From contig OZ018409.1 in assembly GCA_963969595.1 (NCBI GenBank), positions 26,797,282 to 26,861,281 of the forward strand: 64,000 bases of DNA, in the 5' to 3' direction. The stretch comes from Neckera pumila (Eukaryota > Streptophyta > Bryopsida > Hypnales > Neckeraceae). Made by a program: the position numbers and the translations under genes. The notes under the pieces are model-generated. The model saw only the letters and a list, made by a program, of their open reading frames with translations. It had not been told where the DNA came from and searched no databases. Each line of letters opens with the position of its first letter. The first letter of the stretch is position 1. Below are positions 34,501-45,649 of the stretch, piece by piece.

Positions 34501-35529
34501 AGTAGCCATGTAGATGAACAGAGTTCCAAATTTACATCATTCCCAAATAAATCATATGGACTTGTCCACAGTCTTAATGATAGCCACCGAACTAGTAGAG
34601 AAATAATACAATCTGCGATTCTTACGTGCAACCTCCTGAAAAAATACCAAGCCATAAACCCTAAACCCAAGTCTTACCATGAAAAACGTGCCTTCCCAGC
34701 TCCTCACTGACATGTACTAGAAACCATGACGTTTATGGGAACAAATTCAAAAGGAAAAACAGAAAATGAAACACGAACTAAGACTACAACTTCTTAATAA
34801 TTAACAAAGAGAATTCTCCAAATAAATAAGCAATGGACTTTGATGGTGTCTACACAATCACAATGTGGTTTCCTGAAAACGTGACAGAGCTCAGGAGAGG
34901 AAGAGGACCAAGCTCACATGATTCAAAAGCAGCTTCTCAGCAGTCTTACGAATTCTGGACTGCGCTTGCTCACGCTGCCTCCGGCGAGCTATAACAGTGC
35001 GCCTCTTCAAAGCCGGTGTGCCCCCATCAAACACGAACACGGGCTTTATACGCAGAAACAGAAGCTTGCAAATTCGGCGGAAGAATCCCAACAAGTGCGC
35101 ATTGCGGATCATGTCTCCCCGATCATCACGCATTGCTTTCATAAATTGGATGATCCATATGCTCGCATCTGTTGGCACGTCCAATAAAACCACATCAGAA
35201 TTCAGGTCTCCACAAGTAATTGCACACTCCAAATCTGGCACAATGACGATTTGGAGAATGTGCACCACCTCAGCATCAGAACTCGTATCCATTTAGATGA
35301 TCTCCCAACTATGAACCCTTACAACTTTTGCATATGGAACCCAAGTAAAGTGTCGAAATTTCCGTACGGCATCTAAGCATCATCTCTCTAGGAATAATTA
35401 TAAATATTCATACTCAAATTGCACACATGTGGAATGCATACCTATAGCAAGCCTTCGGCTCCCCAGAGACTCCACCGACACGCGTCGCCCAACAGGAGCG
35501 AGAAGCTCCCATAAACCATGAACTCCCAT
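25585..35529 (-). CDS. UVH3: XPG/UVH3-type structure-specific endonuclease (ERCC5/Rad2), 17 exons, about 1,728 aa
   Basis: Cuts damaged DNA 3' of the lesion in nucleotide excision repair. Exons (minus strand): 35442-35529, 34918-35168, 34194-34384, 33933-34080, 33396-33473, 33115-33168, 32069-32253, 31594-31707, about 30391-31439, 29024-30096, 28641-28835, 28427-28512, 27771-28062, 27440-27576, 27204-27288, 26493-27011, 25585-26226. All junctions are GT/AG and keep frame; only the exon 9 donor is ambiguous (30391 or 30400, same phase). N-domain: [20 protein letters not shown], with D30 (DASIW) and D77 (FDGG). I-domain: PMEAEAQ (about 1091-1097) and [10 protein letters not shown] (about 1112-1121), then the helix-hairpin-helix [15 protein letters not shown]. 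All expected catalytic acidic residues seen are present. The long spacer contains [19 protein letters not shown], a UIM-like [12 protein letters not shown] (about 633-644) and acidic coiled stretches. The C-terminus has an (RG)n tract (about 1449-1469) and a basic end RRKRPSKQP. Confidence 0.95.
32408..33002 (-). mobile_element. Decayed Tc1/mariner-like transposon in XPG intron 6
   Basis: About 26-bp inverted termini: CAGTGGGGTACAGTTCATTT at 32408 and its complement ending at 33002, with a TA on the right and TG (drifted TA) on the left. On the minus strand a transposase C-terminus is readable: [34 protein letters not shown], stop, [12 protein letters not shown]. This corresponds to the Tc1-family C-terminal region (NWVKxK...AVIxAKGG). 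The 5' catalytic part is missing, so it is an internally deleted, dead copy. The ends fall between XPG exons 6 and 7. Confidence 0.88.
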
Positions 35530-36229
35530 CTCTTCTTCAAAATTGGCAAAGGCGAAACCTAATTCTTACACTCTTAAGCTGCAAAATCGATCAAAAAACC
35601 TAACCTGCAAAAACACTTGATAGTATATATACTCAACAGTGCGAAATTTGAACAACGAGCTACCGCCTGTGCTTCCACATCCGCAACGTCGTCCCCCAAA
35701 CTTCAGCGAGACGCCAGTCATGGATCGAAGTCACGTGAGCTCATAGGTGCTGGCGGGCGCCATGTCACAGCTTGATGAAAATCCGAGCTGCTGCTGCTGC
35801 TGCAGAATCCCTTGACCAGAATAGAAAGCTAGAGTGGCCATGGCCAGCTATTCTATGAGTGGGTTCAGTGCTCTGACGGAGATGCTAGAGATGACTGGAT
35901 CAATGGCGACGAGCACACGAAAACCCTGCCGCTCATGGCAAAGAGAGCGGCACTACTTGAAGGTACAGGTACTGTTCTGGTTGGCCTGAAACCCGGAAGG
36001 GGTCCTACAGTATCTGAAATTCCGGAGGGGTATCAGAGAGGTCGAGGTTCTCAATCCGGGCATGCGTAACCACTGTGGGTCTTAGAGCAGAGTGGAAACA
36101 GGCCCTGAACCGCCGACCCCGGGGCCCGCAACGGGCCTCTCGCGTCTTTCCTCCCCGCAAAGCAACCCTCGGTCTCTTCGCCGCAAAACGCTCTCTTCAG
36201 GGTTCAGGGCCTGAAAACGCACGCCACTG
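35530..36229. promoter_or_regulatory. Shared divergent intergenic region between XPG and the SANT-like gene
   Basis: About 700 bp separate the two divergent start codons, so promoters and 5' UTRs of both genes must lie here. A CTG run occurs at about 35791-35802. I could not assign a TATA box or specific factor sites with confidence. Confidence 0.5.
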
Positions 36230-37327
36230 GTGACGATGACAACCAGCACCACGATGAAGCTCGTTCCCAGCCCATCCTCCGTCATGGTTTTGGAAGCCCC
36301 CGCAGCATCCATCTTGCCTGCAGCAGGATCCCCTCGGCGCAGGAAGGGCAAGAATTTCACTGCTGAGGAGGAGTGCACCTTGTGTCGCGCCTTCTTGGCC
36401 GTGTCGCAAGGTCCCGTCGTGGAAAATGGACAGAAAACGGCCAGCATGTGGGAGCGCGTCGCGACGTCTTTCAATGAGAGGAACCAACCGCACGGCCTGG
36501 CGCCGCGGTCTGCCCGGTCGCTGGAGTCCAAGTGGGGGACGATCAAGCACGACGTGAGCTTCTTCGTGGGTTGCCATGCGAGCGTGGAGAGCTCCAAGGA
36601 ATTCACCTCCTCCGAGAACGTGATCGAGAAGGCGCTGGAGCTTTACAGGTCGAAGCACCCCCGAGGGGGCACCTTCATTCATCTCCATTGCTGGAGAATT
36701 CTCCATGAGGTGCCCCAGTGGTGCGACAACAACAACGGCGACGAAGGAGCCAAGGTCGCAGCAGCACCGATCGAGGTCGCAGCACCACCAGCCAAGATCC
36801 TCCCGAACGCGGCGATAACGGCCCTGCCTGAAAATGAAATCCCTGTTGAGGAGGAGGCGCATTGTACGAGGAGTCAAGGGGATGACAGGAGTGAGCAGCG
36901 GCACCCCAAGCGCCTGCGTCGTGTGCAGGTGGACAAGGAGGCGAAGGCGAGGGAGTGCGCCTTGCGAGCGCAGGCGCGGGCCATGGCGGACATGGCGGCC
37001 GCCAGCCGGATGAAGGCGGAGATTCTGGCGGACCAAAGCGCCCTGCAGCTCTTCACGTTGCCTTTGAAGGACGTGACGGAACCGGATGCTCGCGAGTATC
37101 TCATTCTGCGAAGACAGGAGGAGATTTTCAAAATGAGGCGGAGATTGCTCGCGCAAACGGCTGCACCGGATGGTCTTACTGCCCCCTCTCCGCACAGTTC
37201 AGCATTGCCGGAGCAGCAATCCCTGAAGCAGCCCACCACAGGTAGGTATCCCCTAATTGGACCTTATGTTTTCCTTAGCAGTTTTGAGGAGGTCATAAGA
37301 GATCTTTCCTTGGTCCAATCTCAGTAA
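36230..37327 (+). CDS. SANT/Myb-like DNA-binding protein (transposase-partner type)
   Basis: GC-rich 365-codon frame from ATG 36230. Residues about 38-160 form a Myb/SANT-like domain: RRRKGKNFTAEEECTLCRAF, MWERVATSF, SARSLESKWGTIKHDVSFFV. Together with the following SSENVIEKALELYRSKH segment this resembles plant proteins related to the Myb-like partner of PIF/Harbinger transposases and to NAM-associated C-terminal proteins. A basic, Ala-rich helical region (about 230-310: DKEAKARECALRAQARAMAD) probably forms a coiled coil for dimerisation. A strong donor CAG|GTAGGT at 37241 suggests that the last coding residues may come from a downstream exon I could not identify; unspliced, the frame ends at 37327. 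The other in-frame ATGs at 36254 and 36284 are alternative starts. Function is unknown; a nuclear DNA-binding role is inferred. Confidence 0.75.
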   Translation: MTMTTSTTMKLVPSPSSVMVLEAPAASILPAAGSPRRRKGKNFTAEEECTLCRAFLAVSQGPVVENGQKTASMWERVATSFNERNQPHGLAPRSARSLESKWGTIKHDVSFFVGCHASVESSKEFTSSENVIEKALELYRSKHPRGGTFIHLHCWRILHEVPQWCDNNNGDEGAKVAAAPIEVAAPPAKILPNAAITALPENEIPVEEEAHCTRSQGDDRSEQRHPKRLRRVQVDKEAKARECALRAQARAMADMAAASRMKAEILADQSALQLFTLPLKDVTEPDAREYLILRRQEEIFKMRRRLLAQTAAPDGLTAPSPHSSALPEQQSLKQPTTGRYPLIGPYVFLSSFEEVIRDLSLVQSQ

Positions 37328-39177
37328 AATTTTTACCAACAATTGGCACTGATTCTGGTGATGAAAAGTATGACCTCATCTGAATTTTATCTTTTACAGT
37401 ATGATGAATGGAATTGGTCATTTTCAAACGTTGATTCTTTAGGGATTACACCATGAATCCTTGGTCTTTCAGGGGTTAAGGCATTCTCCTAGATCAGAAG
37501 AGGGTTTTTCTCATTCCAATGTTTTTGAATTTTGACCAGCACATGCGATGTGCTCACTGATACTGTCGATATAAACTTTTGCCCCAATCGGTTTCTAGTA
37601 TTTCCACAATTTGATCAATCGAATTGGTCATTTTTATACCAATAATTCTCGGTCCATCAAGGGTTAAGACATTGTAGTTCTTCAATGGCTAAAGTATGGT
37701 ATGAGTGTTTGCATGAACTTGTAAGTTGATTTTAGAGCATTGGATGATGTGCAGGCAATAGCGCTTTGTCAGTTTGTTCTCGGTGTGAAAGGCAGTACCA
37801 AACAAGCTGAAGTCGCGGATTGCTTGGCCAGGACAGTCATGAAGATCTTCCTAGCTGAAGCTGGGTTTCCTTTAATCGGTCATATCTGTTATTTTTACGC
37901 AGCTTATTTGTCGGCTCATGGAGCAACCTCGTACTTAGATGCAAGTGGTCCACTCGCTGTATTTATTGTGAATATTTGTAAATATGTCCTGTACATAATG
38001 ATTGCAGAGGAGTTTGTTCTACATATGGTAGTCACTGCCGGGACAATATTTTTTGCGGATTAGGTGAGCAGATTTATTATCAGAGCAGAGACACATTGGT
38101 TTGCTCAGTGAGGTTCGTTTTTTCAGCATAGGGAACCAATGCGCTCTTTGATTTAACAGAATTTGGTTTACAAACGTCTGATGAAGTTGAATTGTGGTTT
38201 AGAAAATCTGAATTTTGGATGACCAGAGATTTGCAAATTTGTTGTGATGTAGCGAGGATGTGGACCTGCTAACCTTCTGAATGGGCCATCAGAGAGTGCA
38301 ATTCTGACATCCATACCTTAAGTTTGGCTGTTTGTTTGTTTGTTTTGTTTGTTTTGTTACGTTGAGATCTCCCGGATCGTGCGTCCCCTGGCGCGCGTGC
38401 TTGGTATCGTCGGAAAGGACTCGGCGAGGAGGGGTGCACGGACTTAGTTTTGTGGCGTTTGGACCTACGGTGCGGAAGTTATTGAATTTTAAAGTATTTA
38501 TTGAATCCAAAAATTAGAAAAATACTTTTACTTTTGTTTTGACTGTGGCAACGGCACAGGGCACACTAGTGAGTATGAAGCGTGCCAGTTTGTGAATCTT
38601 ACACCTTATTGTGTGCGTTTCAGCTTTCTATGTAAAGCTGTTTTGTACGCAGTGGTTGCATGTATCAATTGCATTTGTGTTCTGTATACCAGTGACGGGC
38701 TTTCTGAAGCACTTGAGGATGAGAGATTGAAAGTTTTGATGTAAATTGTGGAAGAGTCGGAGATCATGAGCAGATTCCAAGAGTATTAGCCCCGTATATA
38801 TCGTGGCTATGGATAACTGCACCCAAATAATTCCGCTATCAACAGTTATTGAGAAACCGTGAACTTGTACATAGCTAGTTTCAGTACGTCGAGCTTCACT
38901 GAATCTGAAGGAGCTGCTCGCTTTTGATAATTGTGTAGGTTGTCAGATCATAGTAGGAAAGAAGACATTGATATAATTTTTATATGTCATAATAGATTTG
39001 GGCACTCAAAAGTCATTTTAAGAACTTATAATAAGAGAATTTTCTCACACACAGGGGAGCAATCAGATCCACATTCCAAGATTTTTCTTGGGATTTTTTT
39101 TTAATTTTTTTTTAATTATTAGATTTTCTTGTTTTTTAACTACCTTCAAAAAATTCTTTTAATCGTGTCATTTATCA
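37328..39177. other. Gene-poor spacer, possible 3' part of the SANT-like gene
   Basis: An open frame at 37740-38063 (107 codons, hydrophobic, no domain recognised) might be 3' UTR or exon of the upstream gene. A GTTTG/GTTTT microsatellite lies at about 38329-38356. Nothing else is supportable. Confidence 0.35.
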
Positions 39178-39410
39178 GACTTCATTATTGCATTCACTGT
39201 GTTTAACTATTTGTGCCTTGGGATTTTTGTGCATTTAGTATTCATGGCCGTTGGCCACCTAATTACTATAATGGAGCATTGGATTCATTGACATAGACTT
39301 CATTATTGCATTCACCTCATTTAATTATTTGTGCTTTAGGAATTTTGTGTATTAGTATTCATGACCATTTACCACCCAACTAGTTTAATGGAGCGTTGGA
39401 TCAATTGACT
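39178..39410. repeat. Tandem duplication, period about 118 bp
   Basis: Two adjacent diverged copies begin GACTTCATTATTGCATTCAC and continue with TTTGTGC..., TAGTATTCATG, ATGGAGC(A/G)TTGGAT. A further, shorter repeat (ATTGACATTTAGATTG-type blocks) runs from about 39460 to 39660. Confidence 0.75.
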
Positions 39411-39689
39411 TTCAAGTGCCTAAGTATGTGTTGTATGAATTTAACTTGTTGATAATTACCTCACAATTTAAGGTAACTAACATTTAGATTGACTATGAGT
39501 TACAAGAAATAAACAATTTGATTACCTTCACAAAGGTAATTGAAATTTAGATTGCCTATGTTGTTCCTATGTATTATAAGAATTTAATTCATTGATAAAT
39601 ACCTCATAAATTCAGATAATTGACATTTAGATTGGTTATTGTTGCAAGAATTAAATTCATTAATTATCCTCACAAAGCTAAAATTGGAT

Positions 39690-41440
39690 AGTAATAGTAT
39701 CGTGGATACAATTGGACAGTATTAGTATTGTAAACACACGCAATCGTGGACATTGATTCAGGCAATCATGGACATTGCAAACATTGTCATTCTTGAAAAT
39801 GGACACAATTGGACAATATAATATTGTGGACACATGCAATCGTGGACATTGACGTGGACATTGATTCAAGCAATAATGGATTGCAAACGTTGTCATTCTT
39901 GCAAAATAGACACAATTGGATGGCAAGCATGGACATTGCAAACCATTAGGAAAAATTTGAATCCTCCAAGAGTCCTCTTCATTTTGACAACACTCCAATA
40001 TATTGAGCCTAGATTTGGTACATTGAAATGCATGTGAGATGTCTCTACCTTGTATGACTTTCTTATTGTACAAGAGCTCATCCTTCCATTAAATATAGTA
40101 TCCCAAAGTTTAGTTGTAAGAATCATGTACTAAGCACAAGACTATTTTATGATTTAGATGGAACATGTACCATTGTACATTAATTTGGTAAAATAATCTA
40201 AGTGAGTCATTATTAGTCAAATTTTTTCTTTGTACCTCAAACAGAGAGCCAATAAAAGTTGCCCACAAGGTTCAAAGCCATCATTGCTTGGATGGGCGGA
40301 AATAGGGGAAAACTTGACCATAATGTATGAGAAGTATAATTTTATTAGCTAATTGGGGTCCCTTATGAGGAATTGGAGGGGGGCTCTTGGAGGACTCAAA
40401 TTTTTCCTAATGGTTGTCGTTCTTGCAAAATGGACATAACTGGACAATAGTAGTATCGTAGACATTGACGTGGACATTGATTCAAGCAATCATAGATATT
40501 GCAAATGTTGTCATTTTTGCAAAATGGACACAATTGGACACAATTGGACAGTAGTAGTATTGTGGACATTGCAAACATTGTCATTTTTGCAAAGTTAATA
40601 TCAAAGAACAACAATAATAATACCATGGACATTCTTGTCATTCTTGCAAAATGGACACAATTGGACAATAGTAGTATTGTGGACATTGCAAACGCTGTCA
40701 TTCTTGCAAAACTAGTATCATGGAAATTTTTATTTTTCAGGAATTTTCAAAAATCATTTTGTATTTAAAAATCATATAAACTAATATATCACGTTTTGAG
40801 TTTTAGGGGTTTTTACTATGTAAGGAGTCCCCAAATTTAATGGTATGGAGCTAAAATTGTTGTGGTATATTCCCATAGTAGGAAGTCATGTTTCTATCAA
40901 GGGGCATTAAAAAATATTTTATTTTGTATCCTTTATGTCCATGCAAAGAGGGCTCCCTTGCGCGTGCAATTCTGAGCATTGAAGATGGTTTCAACATTAT
41001 TTTTTGGTGAAATCTCATTATCATGATGTCTTTCCAAACTTCATTTTTTAGTTTTTTCTTAAATTATTTTTTCTATTTTTTACAAATTAAAACGTCAAAG
41101 TTTGTATTTTCTTCAAAATTTCAGCTCATCTTTTTTGTGAATAACATTTGACCTAGATTTTTTGTAGATCTGAAATTTTGATGATATGCTATTTTTAGTG
41201 TCATATTAATTATCCATATTTTATTTTATTTTTAAAAAGATGTATGCAAACGAAAGGTCAAACGTTATCAATCTTGCAAAACTAATACCATAGACATTGC
41301 AAACATTGTCATTTTTGCAAAGTTAATATCTAGGAACAACAATAATAATACCATGGACATTCTTGTCATTCTTGCAAAACTTGTATTATAAACAACAATA
41401 ATAATATCATGGACATTCTGATACTTACAAAACTTACTAC
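39690..41440. repeat. Imperfect minisatellite field (TTGCAAA / CAATTGGACA units)
   Basis: Repeated permutations of GGACATTGCAAACATTGTCA, TTCTTGCAAAATGGACACAA and TTGGACAATAGTAGTATTGT occur at about 39690-39943, 40413-40730 and 41262-41440, with CAACAATAATAATA inserts. The blocks are interrupted by a family B transposon (39944-40412) and unrelated AT-rich DNA. ORFs on both strands here arise from the repeat. Confidence 0.85.
39944..40412. mobile_element. CATTAG-ended element (family B), 469 bp, inside the minisatellite
   Basis: The left end CATTAGGAAAAATTTGAATC and the right end GACTCAAATTTTTCCTAATG are inverted, followed inward by CTCCAAGAG/CTCTTGGAG. Outside, the minisatellite unit resumes without loss: ...TTGCAAAC before, GTTGTCGTTCTTGCAAAA after. 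The uninterrupted unit TTGCAAACGTTGTCATTCTT is present at about 39881. No coding capacity. Confidence 0.85.
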
Positions 41441-42841
41441 AGTAGAACCTCTCTAAGTTGAATCTTTGTAAGCAGATAAACCTCTGTAAACCAATCATGT
41501 CAGACCAATCCCAAACTGGACCACTTAACAAAGGCTGTGACTAAAAACCAATCTGGGTGAATGCAAGAAACACTTGTATTATTTTTTGTCACACCTTGCA
41601 TGCTGATTTGTTTTTTAGGCATAACTTTTGCGTATTGAATCCAAATGACTTAAGATTTATAGGGAAGGTGCTCATGACTACTATACACCTTGCCTAATTT
41701 TCTAGCAATTTTCAAAAATGTTTTACTAAATAAAAACAACCCCCGATTTTATGTCACAAATTCCAATTTGGAGGTTTTAAGTACTATTTAGTACCCAAAA
41801 AAACAAATTTGGAGCTTAAATTTGGATGAGATAGTCTTCTAGTAGACTTCTAGCTCTCCAAAAGAGGGATTTTAAAATAAGTTAATTTTGTGTAGTGTAG
41901 AAGTCTACAAAGTGAGCTTCTTTCTGCTTGCATTTTGAAACACATAAAACATTATTTTGGTGTTTTTTTTGGTGAATGACCATCTCCATAGAGCTATTGT
42001 AAATGGCCAATTTTTATTTAATTTATTTAATTTATTTTACTATTTTTAACTAATTAAAGCATCAAAGTGTCTATTTTCTTGAGATTGGGCACTTTCTAGT
42101 ACTTCCACTTAGAGAATTTTTCTATGCTTTTCCTTCCTAGGGTGTTTCCATCTTAAAGTTATATTGGCCATATTTAAAAAAAAATTAAAAATTGTTTTTC
42201 TATGCTTAAAGTACTCTAGAAAAAAAAAGCATCAAATAGTAAAAACGCAACAAAGAGTATAAAACTTACTATAGTAGAACCTCTCTAAGTTGAATCTCTA
42301 TAAGCAGATAACCTCTGTAAACCAATCAAGGCTTTGACTAAAAACCAATCTCAAAACCTCTATAAACCAATTTGTCACACCAATTAGCTTAGAGACTGTA
42401 TGCATCAAAACTACCTAAAATTCTATCAAGATTGGAAATTCAATTTTTCATTATCTTATATGTTCTACTTGGGAGGATATCACTTATAGATAGAAGCAAT
42501 CAAATCACTAATATCTTGTTTGGATGTAGTTTTTTTAGTAGGGGCAATCAAATCATTAATATTTTGTTTGGATGTAGTTTTTTAGAATGTTAAGAGTACT
42601 TGTAGAGGAATTTGGAATTTGCTTCCTATTGAATGATGGTTCTTTATCTTGTATTCTTGTATTCCAGTTGGGTGGATATCACTTATAGATGGAGACAATC
42701 ATTCAAATCACCAATATTTTATTTGTGTGTAGTTTTTAAATTCTATTTGTGTATAGTTTTTAAGAATGTTACACACACAAAGGGATTTGCTTCCCATTGA
42801 ATGCTGTTCCAATTTTCTTGTGTTCTAGCTTGATGGAAGCT
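41441..42841. repeat. Spacer with two GTAGAACCTCTCTAA repeats and a local duplication
   Basis: Copies of family D (GTAGAACCTCTCTAAGTTGA..., AAGCAGATA, CCTCTGTAAACCAATCA) occur at about 41452 and 42275. From about 42465 to 42830 a block is duplicated (TGGATATCACTTATAGAT, TTTGGATGTAGTTTTT, ATTTGCTTCCYATTGAATG). No gene recognised. Confidence 0.65.
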
Positions 42842-43090
42842 CATTATCTAGAGGAAATTTCAAGCCTCCAAGTTCGAGGTACCCAGATTTCTTTGCAATT
42901 GCAGCGGCAATGGCGTAGGAACCCAAAACTCCGAATTAAGAAAAAACAAAAAAACAAAACTCTACAAATATTGACTGCTCACCAAGAGCAATTTTGAAGT
43001 TGACATGCCATACTATTCCAACATGGATTTTCTATAGTATGGCATGTCAACATCGGACGGCCCTCCAAGGGGCTGAATTTTTCTCTAATG
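42842..43090. mobile_element. CATTAG-ended element (family B) carrying a perfect stem-loop
   Basis: Left end CATTATCTAGAGGAAATTTC followed by AAGCCTCCA; right end ...GGCTGAATTTTTCTCTAATG. Inside, 43000-43016 (TTGACATGCCATACTAT) is the exact inverse complement of 43034-43050, with a 17-nt loop. The middle portion GGCAATGGCGTAGGAACC matches the copy at 53757. Confidence 0.75.
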
Positions 43091-43706
43091 TTTTTTTCTA
43101 GCTGGTAGAATTAGATTTTAATAGAAAAAATCTCACTTTCAAAGATTTTAATGTTTTGCTTTTGTAGCATGAAGCGGATCAGATACTACTAGAACTGGAC
43201 TTTTTTAGACAACTTATTGGAATGTATTAGAAATCTCAACCCTACCTCCTCTCATGAAAACTTTATTATAATATTACCATAAGTTATCACATTTAAAGCA
43301 TGTAGCTCAGTTTGCATTTCTTCAATCGCTGGCCCCTGTGTATTATACAGGAGTTGCCATCCCGGGTTTCAGCTATGGCACAATTTCTACTCATAAGCTT
43401 TGTTGTGGAAGTTTGATTCTTTGACAGCTGGATTACCTGAACAAGAAATTGATTCACCACAGCACTGAAATATTGTAAACAAGGAATTGATTCACTACAG
43501 ATTGTCTTACACGGCTCTAGTTGTTGCCAGACTGACCTTTGAAGCCCTTTCGTATCACAAAACAGCAGTGCCTGTATTTGTCAAGTCCTCCGTAATTACG
43601 AAAAGTAAACATTTTCATTCTCTTCACGACTATGAGTCATTGAGCACTTTTATCGATCAGGCCATGCGGTCTCACATCAGCAGCGCCCGGTGGTGATCCT
43701 GGATCA
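43091..43706. other. Spacer and 3' flank of the F-box gene
   Basis: No gene recognised. Its right part is probably the 3' UTR of the F-box gene. Confidence 0.4.
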
Positions 43707-45456
43707 TCAGCACCGAGGTCCATTGAACTGCGGTTGGAAAAACAACCCGTTAAATTCACCAGCAGAATGCAATTTAACAGCGTCGACAGGGTCATTCCAT
43801 CGCTGTTTATCCAAGTCATACAACATGCCACACCAGTTGAAATGGTGTCCGCCTGTGAATAAGAGATGCTTCCCACATTCAAGGATGGCCAATAAACCCG
43901 TGCTAGCGGCATCGGGTTCTAGATAGCTGCCGACTATGTCCAATGGAACTTTTGCGACAAGTTGCCAAGTTTGACTACTTCGCTCCCGCTTGAGAATGTG
44001 AACAAAAGTTAATGGCAACATGCAATTGCAGCTCACAATATAGAGGCATGATTCTCCAACAGTAGGTCCCCCCCATACTGTGCGTTCTGGTAGCGGTATA
44101 TTATTATTCGCTGCCCTCTCGGCCCGCAACAATCTAGCAGGGTGGCAGTCAACAAGCTTCCCCTGCCTGATGTCAAACACACTCCAATTATCTTCAGTTT
44201 CGGGTTCATAAGTGCGACAGAATACGATTTCATTGCTCGAGTTTGCGTAGGAAACCAACTCCTTTGGAACTGACACAGTGGACCACTGATTGGAACCTGA
44301 ATCGAATATTTGCACCACATGGCGGTTTGTCTTCCAGTGCACCACAACAACCTTGTACGTCTTGGAATCCGCATTCACTTTGAGTCCCATGTGCACCTGA
44401 CTGTAACAATCCGGGTATCCTTCCTCCATCTCCCGTAGAGGCTCAACCATGAGAAGCAGAGAACGATTCTCGCGTGTGATGGGGTTGACAACAACCAGAG
44501 GCCACCATTGTCGATAAAGAGGAATCATGCCCTCGCTGGGGATGCCACTGAAAAGAACAAGCCCACTGCTGGCGCTCACAGGCTTCAAATATTTGACTGA
44601 AGGTGGGAGTACTAGTTGTACCCAAGTCTGCATGGAAAAAGCATAAACCCTGGCGACTGGGGGATTTGATTCTGGATCATCGCCACCACTTGGGCCACAG
44701 AGGAAAAAGGGTTCTCCTTCAAAAACTTTGGAGCTGGTGAGGGGTCTCCATTCCTTTGACAACCCGAAGTGAAGGCGGACGCAGTCATGCAGAGGGAGCT
44801 TAGCAAATATCTTTTCCATCAAATCAGGCCCCAGATCAGACACTTTCGTTGTCACCGGCAACTGTAGAAAACGCTGTGGATTATTGGTCACATGGAAATT
44901 TAACTGCAAGTGAAGGTGTTGCCAAGACTTTCTACCCTATGTACGTGCCCTTACATGCAAAGACCTGCTCGATCTTCAGCTGCATGGACGTTGACAAATA
45001 ATGTGGTATAATAGAGTAGGAAACAAACACAAAGTAAATGACTTATACTGTGGATCGCAATATACTACTAGATTCCAAAGGTCATATACCATATGTACTG
45101 GCGAGGTACGGGCCTGGAGACTTCATCATTTAACAGCGAGTCCTTTGAAGAAATGAAACTCTTCAATTCAGTCAGACTAGAACCTAGTTTTCTTACCGTA
45201 ACTGCATCCGAGACCACCGAAGCTCCAACGACCTGAGGTACATTCAAGAAAAAATCACGCATTTAGTACATTCTTATCGATCACGTGAAATCGTCAAGAG
45301 ATCTCAGTGAACTCAAAGTGTCAATCCTAGAGGTGCAAGACTGAACTTCATAATAAGCACCTCATCTCGGCCTTCGTCTTCTGAAGATGAGCTGCTGTGG
45401 CTTGGTATGAAATTCTGTCCGCTGACAATTTCCATTTTTCGGTCAAGCCTATCCAT
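43707..45456 (-). CDS. F-box protein, about 442 aa, three exons
   Basis: Exons 45361-45456 (ATG 45456, 32 codons), 45197-45232 (12 codons) and 43707-44903 (398 codons plus stop) join in frame at GT/AG sites. Exon 1 gives an acidic serine-rich start (HSSSSSEDEGRDE). The F-box motif begins about residue 60: LGPDLMEKIFAKLPLHDCVR...LSKEWRPLTSS. The rest (about 110-440) is the F-box-associated, kelch-like beta repeat region typical of plant F-box proteins, with blocks such as VVVNPITRENRSLL and GLKVNADSKTYKVVVV. F-box proteins link substrates to SCF ubiquitin ligases through Skp1/ASK. The substrate cannot be deduced. Upstream exons are small, and the start is chosen because it is the only ATG that keeps frame through both junctions. 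Confidence 0.85.
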
Positions 45457-45649
45457 TTGCTGGATTCAGTTATCCTTGAATCGGGTACAGTGTAGGTTTA
45501 GTTGGTGTCACGATAATTGAGGAGGGTTCTTCCAGAGTTAAGAACTAAACCATATACCGGCATGAATCCTGATCTTCGATTCATGGACATTATAGATTGG
45601 CATGAGTGATCGGTTGTCAACTTGTATGAATTTGTTTGCATCTGCGGTC

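Noticed and set aside
36082..37245. Long minus-strand ORFs (up to 332 codons) opposite the SANT-like gene
   Set aside because: GC-rich antisense shadows of a frame that has a clear SANT-like domain on the plus strand.
37740..38063. 107-codon hydrophobic ORF downstream of the SANT-like gene
   Set aside because: No domain, no convincing splice acceptor linked to the upstream donor, and composition typical of spacer ORFs.
39678..41531. Several ORFs on both strands with repeated Cys/Asn-rich peptides (such as FARMT, NDNVCN)
   Set aside because: They are translations of the minisatellite; the repeat unit explains the peptide repeats in all frames.
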